Source of the DNA: Hemileia vastatrix
Taxonomy: Eukaryota; Basidiomycota; Pucciniomycetes; Pucciniales; Zaghouaniaceae
DNA length: 64,000 bases
Direction: 5' to 3'
NCBI GenBank assembly: GCA_030280995.1
Contig: JASXTE010000019.1
Coordinates: 9,411,501-9,475,500, forward strand
This document shows positions 32,905 to 43,470 of the stretch, in pieces; the stretch's first letter is position 1, and every line of letters begins with the position of its first letter. Under the pieces are notes generated by a model. The model made no database searches. It was not told where the DNA came from and saw only the letters and a program-made list of their open reading frames with translations. A program made the translations under genes and the position numbers.

Positions 32905-34069
32905 CACTACGCACCAAGTAAGATATCCCTGATGGGGATATTCATGCGCCTGTTGGGGATATTGTAGGTAGTGACATAAGGACAGAAAAATACAACCATA
33001 TTCGAAATGGTTGGTGCAGTTTTAATAAAAAATTCTTAACTTTTGGTCAGCTCAAATGACATTTGACAGTAAACTTAGCCTCCCTTCACCTAAATTTTGC
33101 CAGTTTCTCTGTCAAATTTCAAGCATTCTGTCTAAATGTTTTAATTCTTTTTGCAAAACTGCACCAACCGTTTCAAATTCGGCTGTAAGTGTAAGAGAAA
33201 TATCTAAGTGCGAGATAAATATGTGTAAGAAAAATATGTGCGAAAAAAATATGTGGGTGAACAATAAGAAAAACATATTGCGAACACTACGCACCAAGTA
33301 AGATATCCCTGATGGGGATATCCAGCGCGAGTTAGGGATATTTTAGGGAGGGACATAAGGTCAAAAAAATAAATGTAAGAAAAGTAAGTGCGAGAAAAAA
33401 AAAGTGTGAGAAAAGTAAATGTAAGAAAAATCATTTGCGACCATAAGAATGTTTTTTTTTTTCAAAAAAAAATTGTAAAAAAACAGAAAAAGATAAAAAA
33501 ATGAAATAAATAATCATTTTTTTGGAAAAAAAAAAAAAGTTAATTTTTTTGGAAAAAAAAAAGTTAATTTTTTTGGGAAAAAAAAAAGTTAATTTTTTTT
33601 TTCCCATGGTTGCACGATATTTTTCTTACACTTACTTTTCTCACATATTTTTTTTCCACATATTTTCCTTACACATATTTTTCTTGCACTTACTTTTCTT
33701 ACATTTATTTTTCTGACCTTATGTCCCTCCCTAAAATATCCCTAACTCGCGCTGGATATCCCCATCAGGGATATCTTACCATGTGCGTAGTGGAATATGG
33801 GAAATTTTGTTTTTTTTAATTTTTTTTTTCTTGAAAAAATGATTTTTTTTATTTTTTTTATTTTTTTCCTATTTTTTTATACTTCTTTTTCGGAGAAAAA
33901 AATTTCTCAGGGTTGCAAACAATTTTTTTTCACACCTACTTTTCTCGCCCTTGTTTTTCTTGCACTTACTTTTCTTTCATTTATTTTTCTAACCTAACGC
34001 TCCTCCCTAAAATATCCCCCCCTCACATATGAATATCCCCATAGGGGATATCTTCCTTGGTGCGTAGTG
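32905..34069. mobile_element. Outer CACTA-type foldback/MITE element
   Basis: Ends CACTACGCACCAAGTAAGAT and its complement ATCTTCCTTGGTGCGTAGTG, with a 3-bp target duplication ACT (32902-32904 and 34070-34072). The terminal CACTA and 3-bp duplication are diagnostic of the CACTA superfamily. It contains only the inner element and T/A-rich filler, no transposase. Confidence 0.88.
33285..33792. mobile_element. Inner CACTA-type foldback element, 508 bp, nested in the outer one
   Basis: Same ends as its host. Target duplication GAA at 33282-33284 and 33793-33795. Arms of about 170 bp are nearly perfect inverted copies (ATATCCCTGATGGGGATATC near each end, then repeated TAAGTG(C/T)GAGAAAAG units) around a short A/T centre. 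Short ORFs reading SYTYFSYIYF here are repeat artefacts. Confidence 0.9.
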
Positions 34070-34288
34070 ACTACAAGTCGGGGGGTAAGTGCTCCTTTTT
34101 CAAGTAGCATTTTTTTTTTTCTTTTTTTTTTCGAGGGCAACTTCGATTTTTTTTCGTCAAAAATTCCGCAATCTTTTCTCACTTTATTGTACATATATCA
34201 CTATAATAAATGTTCATTTTGTCTTGAGGTGCAAAAATGGCGCAACAATTACGCACAGATAAGTAACAATTATTTTTGGCACTTATGT

Positions 34289-35046
34289 TACAGCTAAACC
34301 GAAAGGGCTTTGTGGCAATAACAAGAAAAATTTAACTTTTTGCATTCCTACGCAATTATTCTGGGGACGCCACTGGTAAGCATAAAGCCTAATTTAGCTA
34401 TGAGCTGTCCAATTCTAGTTTGGCAGTATTATTTTGTATTCCCACCTCAATTGCAGTTCTGATTTCGTGATCCTAGCTACCCAAAACAGACAACTCTAGT
34501 CCAATCTGGTAGATTCCCTAACAATGTTCCCCTCCCTCAATAGTACCCAATTAATTCCCTTTTATTGCCCTTTTCTTAACTCTACCGTCTACATTATCAT
34601 GTATATACACCAAATAGCTCCTATTCCTTCATGCCCCTTGCTGGGTGAGATTGAATGAAATAAAAAAAAAAAAAAAAAAAAAACAGACAACTCATAGCCT
34701 AATGGGACTGTTTGCGCGCTGTGGCATCACCAAAAAAAGTGATGTGGGATGCAAAAAGTTGCAAATTTTTTTGTCATTTCCACAAAGTCTTTTTATTGTG
34801 CCAGTACCCAAACCCACGGGTAAGTTAGCCTGGCCTGTTTGACTCTTGGGTAGGAATAAGTATTTATTGCTAATAATTACTGACCTATTGTGCCAGTACC
34901 CAAACCCACGGGCAAGTTGGCCTGGCCTGTTCCACTCTCCGGTAGGAATGAGGAACAGCCGGGTGGGTAACAGCACACTATATACATGACTTGCCGTGTA
35001 ACCTAACATAACCTAATTCAAACTATAACACTTTTCGGTTTAGCTG
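34289..35046. mobile_element. Possible MITE with 16-bp inverted ends, host to a SINE-like copy
   Basis: ACAGCTAAACCGAAA (about 34289) and its complement TTTCGGTTTAGCTGT (about 35031-35045). No convincing target duplication was found. Inside are the retroposon at 34497-34680 and two copies, 91 bp apart (about 34795 and 34886), of a 65-bp unit starting TTGTGCCAGTACCCAAACCC. Confidence 0.45.
34497..34680 (+). mobile_element. SINE-like retroposon copy 1
   Basis: A 165-bp body ending CTGGGTGAGATTG followed by a poly(A) run of about 20, flanked by a 13-bp target duplication AAACAGACAACTC (34484-34496 and 34681-34693). The poly(A) and long duplication show LINE-type retroposition. No tRNA-like A/B boxes were convincing, so it could instead derive from a transcript. 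A homologous copy is at 35209-40720. Confidence 0.8.
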
Positions 35047-35461
35047 TAGTACATATATATAATTATAATCCTTATTAGTTTATTGAATTGTTTCTCAATA
35101 TTATTTGCATTACTTGTCCCAAAGTGGACTGATTTTAACTGTATGTAGAACAGAGAAATCTGTATTGGGTTAAGTGTGAGAAGTATTTATCCAACACTTT
35201 TATTATTTCCCAATAATGTTCACCTCTCACTATTAGCGCAACGTTATTGTTTTGTTTAAGTAATTGGAAGAAGGGATGATCTCATTGCAGCTGTGATGAT
35301 GCAAACTATATACTGGGCTGCGGTGTAGTCGTAACCTAACACCCGCTCCTTCGACAAGACGCTCACTCCAGTATATATAAAGCTATTTACAATTTGTTAT
35401 AATGTTGTTATCATAACTATTAGGAATAGAAAAAATATATGTAATTATAATAAAAAATATT

Positions 35462-37379
35462 TTATTTGATACCTAGGTTTTTGCATCCCCTGTCATGTAA
35501 CCATTTGTTTAGTTGTTTTGTCATTATATCCACTAGTTGTTCTGATGTAGGTACCCATGATATTGTAGCTTTTCTTTTGTGTAGCTGTTTGTTGACAAAA
35601 AAGAATTCCCTGTCGCTGTGTCTCGTCCTTTTGTTTGAGCTTTCGTCGTTTGATACCTTTTTTGAAGCTTGATTGTTGCATTTTAAATGGAATGGGCCTG
35701 TGAAATCAATCAATTCATTGAGCAAATTTTGAATCCACAAGCCCATTCTAGTTGTGCTTCCAAGAGCCATGTATTCTGCGTGGCATGTGGAGGAAGCAAC
35801 AGATGGCATGCATTTTGAGGACCAGAATATTAGGGAACCTTGCATGTTGATTATCATGCCTCCAGTTGAGCTTGAAAATTCCCCACCCCAGTTTGCATCT
35901 GAGTAGACATCGAGATTGATGGAATGGGAGGTTGACAGTGGATATAAGTGTTGTTTTTTTTGATGTATATTGTAAATAACCGAGTAAGTGTCCCAAAGCC
36001 CTCCAGTGTTCATTAGTGGGGCATTTTGAGTGTCTAGCTAATTGATTTACAGAGAAACTGAGATCAGGACGTGTTGCTGTGGTTAGGTAAGTCAAGGAAC
36101 CAATAATTGACAAGTAATCGCCTAGATTAATAGCTGGGTGGTTTGGTGGAGCTGTGGAAAGGTCTATATTGGTGGGAAGTGGTTGGTGATAGCATATTCC
36201 TGTTACATGATGAGTTGTTAGAATCCAATCAATCAAATTTTCTTGACTTAGTTGGAATCCTCATTCATTCCTTTCTATTTTAATACCCACTATTGCATCC
36301 GGTCTATCTTGCCATTTGATGATGAGAGTTTGGCTTAAATCTTTTTCAAGTTGCTTCAGAACTTCATTGTTGTTGCTAGTTACAATTCCATTGTCGACAT
36401 GAACCCAAAGCATTGCCTTTGTATTACTATTCTTCAAAAAATAAACACTGTTGTCATAGGATGACATTTTGTAACCCAGGTTTTTGAGTTGCTGTCCAAA
36501 ATGTTGCCACCAGCAATGTGCTGCTTGACATGTGCCATAAAGAGCTTTGAGTAATTTGAAAACTTTTCCATCTTTTCTTTCAAAACTGGGTGGGTCCTTT
36601 ACCCATACTTCTTTGTCTATGGGGCTGTGTAGGTATGCTGCTGTGACGTCAAAGGCATTGACTGGCCAGTTATACATTGTTGCAATTGTGAGAATGATAC
36701 TTTGGGCTGTAAAAGAAGCTGTTGGAGCAAAAGTGGATGATTAATCTATGCCTTTTGCTTGTTTAAAACCTTTTGCCACATAATGAGCCTTCAGTTTGGT
36801 GTTTCCTTTTGATGAGTCTTTCTTTTCTGCAAAAACCCATCTAGCATCCAGTATTCTAGCTCCTTTAGGTGGTTTTTTTCTCTCCCAAACCTTCATGTTT
36901 GTTTAGTTATCTATTTCCTGTTGACAAGCTTTTTTCCATTCATCTCCCTTCTCAGATTGTAAGGCATCTTTAAATGCTTTAGGTCGCTGAGTCGCAAAGT
37001 ATTCACAATTCAATTCGATGTCTTCTAACAAACAATCTTGTTCAACCATTTTCTCTTCCAGATCAAAGATTCCTAGTATGAGATTGCTTTTGATTAGAGC
37101 GTTTGCACTGTTCATTACAAAGTTGAGGGACATTTTATTTTCACTGTTTGTCTTGCAATCTTTGAAGCTGGCCCATGCAGAAGTTAAGATTTTCTTTTCT
37201 ATTGGGTCCCAAAAAATCCAGCCTTTCATACCAGCTGGAAAACCGACAGTGTAACATCTTCTTGCTCTGACATCTAGCTTTTTTCTTTTCTCTTCAGGTA
37301 TGTGTACATAAGCTACTTCGCCAAATTTCCTAAGAATATCTATTTGAGGTTTAGTGCTGAAGAGTGCTTCATAGGGCAT
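35462..37379 (-). pseudogene. Copia-2 RT and RNase H
   Basis: Pieces: MPYEALFSTKPQIDILRKFG (integrase C-terminus); RT with ARWVFAEKKDSSKGNTKLKA, FDVTAAYLHSPIDKEVWV, LLKALYGTCQAAHCWW and active site WVHVDNGIV (second Asp changed to Asn); RNase H with YSDANWGGEFSSSTGG, SSTCHAEYMALG, HSDREFFFVNKQ, STSEQLVDIMTKQL. Stops near 36903, 36741 and 36261 and a frameshift near 35880 break the frame. The active-site change means this copy cannot make working RT. Confidence 0.92.
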
Positions 37380-37421
37380 AGTTAAGTTGCAAATAGATTT
37401 GGGTATTCTGTTTATGAGATA

Positions 37422-38340
37422 TTACACCCATTTGAATGCAAATGACCAGAAGGGTTTTCCGAGACAACTGTCAAACAGTATTGTTCTTCCCATTTCTGTA
37501 AAATTACGATTAAATCTTTCAATATTTCCATTTTGTTGATGAAAATATGGTAATGATTTTTCATGTATTATTCCGTTTTTTTTTGTGAACATGTCCATCA
37601 ATTTATTGTTAAATTCTCCTCTGTTTTCTGATCTAATTATTTTAACCTTCTGGTTTGTCTGTTTTTCTAATCTTGTTATGATGTTAATGAAAGTATGTGT
37701 TGATTCAGATTTTTTTTTAAATATGTGAAACTCACTGTATGTCGTAGCTAAATCTCTGAACGTTAAAGCATATAAACCGCTGTCAACTGATTCTTCTTCA
37801 ATTGGGCCAATTAGGTCCATAGTTACTATTTCAAGCTTGTTAAATTTTCTACCAGTTGATTCTAGAAAACACTGTCTTCTAATTTTGCACATTTGGCAAG
37901 AGTCACATATAATATTCCCTTTAGGCAGTTTATCAGGTAATCCTTGAACCATTTTCTCTTTGCACATCCTCTGTATTTGTCTTAGACTCGCATGGCCAAG
38001 TAGGCGGTGCCATGTGTAGAGGATCTCTTCATCTTTTCTTCTTTTTCTCAATTCCGGATACTTAGTTGGGATCTCAAGACTAAATACTGATGATTGTATA
38101 AGTAAAACATTTACTTCATTTCTTGTTTGATAAATATGTGATAATTTAGTAGATAAATTAGTAGATATGTATAGATTATCATGATGAATTGGACTATTAA
38201 ATGTCCATTTCATATTGATAAACATGGCTGACAGAGTTGGAAGGCCATGATAGCTGATGAGAAAATCATTGAAGTTAACACACAAAAAATCAGCACCACT
38301 CTTGATTAGGGATTCCAGAGAGATTAGCGTACCTCTAGCA
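37422..38340 (-). pseudogene. Copia-2 GAG-pre-integrase and integrase
   Basis: Zinc motif WHRLLGHAS ... CDSCQMCK. Core: VTMDLIGPIEE (Asp), IIRSENRGEF where LRSDNGGEF is usual (Asp to Glu, Gly to Arg), HQQNGNIERFNR (Glu). The second catalytic residue is therefore altered. Continues as KPFWSFAFKWV to a stop at 37422; the next domain follows in another ORF. Confidence 0.9.
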
Positions 38341-38351
38341 TATTCACAGTA

Positions 38352-39887
38352 TTATACTGGTCTAATATTGATGATTTCCCCATTGAGACCATGGAAGCGT
38401 ATTGTCCCTTTTCCTGTAATGAGAGGAGAGGAACCATTAGTGGCCACTTTCAATGCTATGGGGTTTTTCAGGGGAAGAAAATCAACTAACTCATTTAGAT
38501 TACTAGAAGGATGATGAGTTGCATCTGTTTCAAAAATAGGGTTTGCCGAGTATGCTTCATTATCTGAGATTTGCATTCTAGCAAATGCTGCTGCAGATGA
38601 TTCTGGGGAGTCATCAGTGAGTTTGACTATTTGTGCTGAAACAGATTTTGCTAGGGGTGGTTGTGAGGTGTTATGACAGCTTGTTTGTTGTTGAAGATAA
38701 ATTGGATGATAAGAGTCCATTTTATGTTGTGTTGGCTTCTGATGAATAGGTAGATTTGGTTTGGGTGGGAGATTGTTGTTATGAACAATTGTTGGTTGTA
38801 TTATAGAGGGTGGTACTACCATTGGGTAGTGTGTGTTATAGCCGGCTTGCTTGTTTGGAAAAAAAGGATTGTAGTTGGTGCAGTTGTTGAAAGTTTTTTT
38901 AGGAAAGTTGGCCTGTAGGTGACCCAATGAGTTGCAGATATAGCAGTTGCCTGGAGATTTCTGAGTAGCAGCATTAGATTCATAGAAATTCACAGAGCAA
39001 GAGTCAGAGAGAGGTAGTTTAGTAGAAACAGAAGCAGAAGAATCATTCACAGTGAAAGTAGTAGTAGTAGTAGTAGTAGTATTCAGTATTTCATCATTGT
39101 GTTTAAGTCTTTTCCATGTAGTACAGAAGATTTTGTTGAGAACTGCAACAGTAATTGACTTGTCTGACTTGCAGAGTTGTTCCGTTTCTTTGAGTACTTT
39201 GGAACTAAAATGTGGATTGTCTTGAATTATTTGTTGGCAGAGACAGCCTAAGATATTCTTTTCACTGAGACCTTGAGCCCATAAGCAAGCACACACATCT
39301 CAAAATTTGTTCATCAATTATATAGGGTTATCACATTCTTTAGAGCAGAGATTGATCAGTCTTTCTATAGCATTTAGTTGAGCCGCTCTAGAAACAGTGT
39401 TGAACACACTCTTTATATGTCAAAAAGCAGTTGTGCTTGATTCGACATCAATTATTTGAGATTTCATTTCCGGCCCGACAGAATTGATCAGTATCACTCA
39501 GCCAATCTTCTCTTTGATGGAGGTTTTTGAGGCCCCTTTTTGCTCTAGGAAGTTGGTTTCACCAGTGAAATCACTGATAATGCCTTGGATTTCTCTATGC
39601 CACTTGCAGAAATTTGATCCATCGTCTTTTAAAGAATGTCACCAGTCTTTTAGTAACATACTTGCCTTGACAATGGTGTCCCAAATATAAGAGTCTTCTT
39701 GTATCCTGAGTAGGAAACACGGATTGGGTGCATCTTCCATGTCGGAGGTCGCATCTTCATCATTAATTTGTGCTTTGTTTTCATTGAGGGTGTTGTCTTG
39801 AGGTGGTCATTGTGGGTAACTAGGTATTGGACGGGAGGTTGGTGTATTGTATTCTTGAGGGGTTTGTTGTTGATTGGACGGAATCAT
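38352..39887 (-). pseudogene. Copia-2 gag and protease
   Basis: From ATG 39887 (MIPSNQQQTPQEYN): UBN2-type gag (SYIWDTIVKASMLLKDW, FWHIKSVFNTVSRAAQLNAI), a zinc knuckle CYICNSLGHLQANF with the last Cys lost, and a protease where the usual DSGATHH reads ETDATHH, so the catalytic Asp-Ser/Thr-Gly is gone. Stops near 39809, 39654, 39492 and 39300. A trinucleotide (TAG)n run near 39058-39080 gives a poly-Thr stretch. Confidence 0.85.
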
Positions 39888-40457
39888 TGAAGTATGAAGT
39901 GATAGAGAGAGAAAAAGGATAATAAAAATAAAGTGAAGAAAAGGAAAAGGGTAAAGTAGAGAGGAAGAAGGAAAAAAAACAAAGAGAGAAAACGGAAACA
40001 GGAAGAAAAGAAAAAATATTTATACATATATATTTTATTTTATTATTTATTTATTTATTTATTTTATTCTTATCTATATTTAAATCAGATATATATATTT
40101 TTGCTTTTGGAGAGATAGAGCCACTATCTCGCTTTGATGCTTGGCAAGAGCAAGAACCTAATTGCTTATTTTTTTTAAATAAAGTAATAAAGGATGATAG
40201 AAGGAAAGGAAAAAAGAAAATACTAGAAGAGAAAAAAAAGGAAAAGGAAAAGATAGATAGAGGAAAAAAAACAAGACAGGTAAACCATGAGAAAAGGGAA
40301 AAAAAACAATTAGATTTTGAGTGAAATAATTTTGGAAATTGGCGGTTGACAAGACCGTTAGTCTGATGAAAGAAAAAGAGGATGGTTGACAAGACCCTTT
40401 TTAAGTCAATAAAATGATGGAGAGTTTTTTTTTAAATTGGAAAAATAGTAGGCACAA
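39888..40457 (-). other. Copia-2 5' leader
   Basis: Purine-rich on the plus strand with AGAG/AAAGG runs and an ATTT tandem near 40042-40065. No supported ORF; the 113-codon minus ORF is low complexity. Confidence 0.5.
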
Positions 40458-40736
40458 GAGCCCATAACCTATTAGCGCAAAATTATTGTTTTGTTTAAGT
40501 AATTGGAAAAAGGGATGATCTCATTGCAGTTGTGATGACGCAAACTATATACTGGGCTGCCGCGTAGTTGTAACCAAACACTCACAGTAGTCACTCATAG
40601 TTTTTAATTGTCATTGCCCTTTGTCTTCCCCTCCTCCATCCACCTTACCATGTAAATACTCTTATGCCTCTCCCTCCTTCATGCCCCTCGTTGGGTGAGA
40701 TTGTAAGATATAAAAAAAAAAACACTTTTATTATTT

Positions 40737-41028
40737 AATAGAAGTTTAACATTAGCAAACCCCTTATGAACAAATAGCTAATGAGAAACACTATCAATAA
40801 CATTTATTATTTAATAGAAGTTTAATGTTAGTAAACCCCTTATGAACCAATAGCTAATGAGCAACACTATCAATCACCTGTCCCCAGTGATGATATAGCA
40901 AAAAATGGCCCAGTTTAGTTAAAGACTGGATTAGATATTAAAGAAAAGAAATAGAAGCAAGAAAACAAATTATAGTGAAATGATATTTTTTATATGCTTT
41001 AGAATCATAAGATTAGATCACTTTTATA
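40737..41028 (+). repeat. Dispersed repeat, also at 54705-55000
   Basis: Contains two tandem units of about 76 bp (TTATTATTTAATAGAAGTTT ... GCTAATGAGAAACACTATCAAT), then CCTGTCCCCAGTGATGATAT and an AAAGAAAAGAAATAGAA stretch. The copy at 54705-55000 matches throughout with one unit. Its origin is unidentified. Confidence 0.7.
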
Positions 41029-41031
41029 AAT

Positions 41032-41230
41032 AGGGGGTATCAAAGTTAGGAATTTGTAATTATTCAAAAGGTATTTCACAACACTAAAACAAAGCCACAA
41101 ACTTGAAATTAACTCTCAGTAAAAAGGTGTTTGGGGGCACAATATGTCATATTCTAATAAATAATCATGGTTGATTAGGTGGAAAAAAGAGGTATTTTGA
41201 AATTAAGGATTTACAACTTTGATACCCCTT
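41032..41230. mobile_element. 199-bp MITE with Harbinger-like ends
   Basis: Ends AGGGGGTATCAAAGTT and complement AACTTTGATACCCCTT, flanked by AAT at 41029-41031 and 41231-41233. The ends match H2 (AGGGGGTATCAATGTT), so the H2 transposase family could mobilise it. Its right AAT is also the left AAT of H2. Confidence 0.8.
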
Positions 41231-41249
41231 AATAGGGGGTATCAATGTT

Positions 41250-41415
41250 CAGGGATCGGCAATTAGGGATCAGGATTTTTTTTCCCGGGATCAGACATTA
41301 TTAATTGCGGAAGATTCTTATCCACTAGACCCAGGGCTAGTGGATAAGGAATCTACAATAATGCATTATCCCGCCTCTTTTACCCTGATTTCTATCCCTA
41401 ATTCCTGATCCCAAA
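41250..41415. repeat. Subterminal imperfect palindrome in H2
   Basis: Outer arms GGGATCGGCAATTAGGGATC against CCCTAATTCCTGATCCC. Centre (41317-41348) is a perfect 12-bp hairpin, CTTATCCACTAG and its complement around ACCCAGGG. It may be a nested foldback element or a transposase binding array. Confidence 0.7.
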
Positions 41416-41612
41416 CTCATCTCATCCATGATGGATTTGCAAGAAAGTCACATGACTCATAATTGCTGATTCCATCCTTAAGTCTTTCCTCACTCTATGC
41501 TACTTAATTTTGGTGGCACAAAATTAAAGTTTTTTTCTATCTACACACCCCAACTGCACATTTGGCATTAAATTCCCACTTCCCTCATCACATAAGCCTT
41601 CCACGAACAACT

Positions 41613-42873
41613 ATGAAACACCTCTCTACTAGGCAGCTACTTTACTCAAATATGAATGCTATTGCTTTACTTTTAGCCCTTTACTATAAAACAGACTCTG
41701 ATTTGGAAGATGCTTTAGCCTATATGTCTTTTATTTCCAAAAAGTGTTACATAAACCCAAGGTGGAGAAATCTTCATCATGATCCCAGATATGATCTCTG
41801 CTCCATTATCAACATTCCTCAACTAAACTTCACCCAACTTTTTAGAAATTCTCCCAACTCTTTCTTCAAACTTTATCAACTCATCTCCAATCATCCTATC
41901 TTTCATAACAATTCCCATAGCAAACAGCGTAATCCTGCCATCCAACATGCTTTTGCACTATGTTTCTTTGGCTCAAATAGAAATGGTGCTGATGTAAGAC
42001 ATTTGGATAATCTCTTTAACATAGGATATGGTACTGTGATATTATACACCAAGCGCTGTATGATTAATATCCTTTCCCTCAAGTCTCAAACACTTGCTTG
42101 GCCAACTCCAGAACAGTGACTTAAAACCTCTCAAGTAATGCAAGCTGAAGGTTTCCCTGGCCGTGTAGGATTTGTTGATGGCACAACTATACCTTTGAGT
42201 CAAAAGCCTGCTCATGATGGCAACCATTATTTTGATTGCAAAAAAAGGTTTCTTCAAAATCTTCTCCAATTTCTCATCCTTCATAAACCAACTTTTTATC
42301 TTCTTTCTAGATACTCTATTGCCGTTCAACTTGTATGCAATGTCAATAAAAAATTTATTGCTTTTTATAGTGGCTGCCCTGGCTCATGTCATGACTCTTC
42401 CATCTTCCAAAGAATGAGGATTTCTCAAACCCCTGACTCATACTTTGACAAATCTCAGTACCTCCTTTCAGACTCAGCATATGCAAGTGGAAAGTACATT
42501 ATACCTGCTTTCCATGGTGCAAGTTTAGAAAGTGACCCCAAAACTGCCTTTAATTATCACCTTGCCCAATCAAGAGTACAAATTGAACATGCTATAGGTA
42601 TTTTAAAGGGACAATTTTCTAGTCTTCGGGAGCTCAGAATCCAATTAAAAAAAATTGGAGATCAAAACTGCAAATCATTGGATCATGACTTGCATTATAA
42701 TCCACAATATCCTAGCTGATTTAAAGGATGAGTGGAATGAACTTTATGAAGAAGAGTATCCTGAACCAGCACCGGCTCTCCCCTCCCTTGAATCACAAAA
42801 CATTCATTCAACTGGCATACACTCTGTCATTATGCCTATTACTCTCCAACATTTCTCTTCACCACCCTTTTAA
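41613..42873 (+). pseudogene. PIF/Harbinger DDE transposase (H2)
   Basis: From ATG 41613 (MKHLSTRQLLYSN). A 63-nt intron (42248-42310, AG|GTTTCT...TCTAG) sits at the same codon as in H1 (KK(R)|YSIAVQL). Motifs: GRVGFVDGTTIPL (Asp), GCPGSCHDSSIF (Asp), LLSDSAYASGKYIIPAF, RVQIEHAIGILKGQFSSLR (Glu). An in-frame TGA at 42117-42119 (PEQ*LKTSQVMQAEGF) and a 1-nt shift near 42650 (after IQLKK; resumes as EIKTANHWIMTCIIIHN) disable it. The C-terminus PITLQHFSSPPF matches H1. Confidence 0.92.
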
Positions 42874-43000
42874 ATTATTTTTTGTACTCTCCAAATGTCC
42901 TCTTTGTGTACTTTATTCACTTGTTTTGGTATTTTGGTTTGTTGCATATTCATTTTTTTTTTTGGAATTTATGGTGAATATCTTTTTTTTGGATGGCTCA

Positions 43001-43360
43001 TGTTGAACGTAGATTACTAACTTAGTATTAGCTATAGAAGTCTAGTAGTTAACCTATTACATACGTAGAATTTACTAATTGTCTAAACCTAACCTGATGA
43101 TATCATGCAAAGCATATATGGGTGAGGAGCCGCATCCTTGTTCCTCATCCACTCTCTTTTCTATTTTATTATTTACTTTATTTTATTTTATTTATTATTA
43201 TTATTTTATTTTTCTTTCTTCAATTAACGATTAACAAATCATTCACCCTTATCTGTCCCTATCCAGTCCTTTTGTCCATTTCATTGTCCTGTCCTGTCCT
43301 TGTGTTCCCACCGTCCATACTAGCCTAGAAGTCCTACTTACCTGCTGCCTAATTCCATCA
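43001..43360 (+). repeat. 5' LTR of copia-1
   Basis: 360 bp, TG...CA. The same sequence, with a few substitutions and a 16-bp T/A-rich length difference, begins the 3' LTR at 47484-47859. Confidence 0.95.
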
Positions 43361-43361
43361 G

Positions 43362-43375
43362 GGTTATGGGCCCAG
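43362..43375 (+). promoter_or_regulatory. Copia-1 primer binding site of the initiator-tRNA half type
   Basis: GGTTATGGGCCCAG lies one base after the LTR. It is complementary to the anticodon stem-loop of initiator methionine tRNA (CUCAUAACCC-like), as in Drosophila copia, rather than to a tRNA 3' end. Copia-2 has GGTTATGGGCTC in the same place. Confidence 0.8.
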
Positions 43376-43470
43376 CGCCCCTGCATCTTTAATCGAAGCT
43401 GGCTACTCCTGACACCCCAATATCCCTCAGCAAATCCACTGACTCTGAATCGTCATCTGCGTATACGGCC

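Larger units (their letters stand above)
35231..40580 (-). mobile_element. Ty1/copia retrotransposon copia-2 with 111-bp LTRs
   Basis: Direct repeats 35231-35341 and 40470-40580 (minus strand TGTT(A/T)GGTTAC ... GCGCTAATA, so TG...TA ends). Target duplication CTCAC at 35226-35230 and 40581-40585. Primer site GGTTATGGGCTC lies next to the 5' LTR (40469-40458) and a purine tract GAAGGAGCGGG precedes the 3' LTR. Gag, protease, integrase, RT and RNase H follow in copia order with many lesions. Confidence 0.93.
35209..40720 (+). mobile_element. SINE-like retroposon copy 2, split by copia-2
   Basis: The parts are 35209-35230 and 40586-40720. The joined sequence CAATAATGTTCACCTCTCAC+AGTAGTCACTC aligns with copy 1 and ends GTTGGGTGAGATTG plus a short A-run. 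The target duplication AACACTTTTATTATTT is at 35193-35208 and 40721-40736. It is about 20 bp shorter at the 5' end than copy 1, typical of incomplete reverse transcription. Confidence 0.8.

Noticed and set aside
33522..33997. Short ORFs reading FSYTYFS/FFHIF repeats
   Set aside because: They come from the T-rich inverted arms of the nested CACTA foldback elements and low-complexity T tracts.
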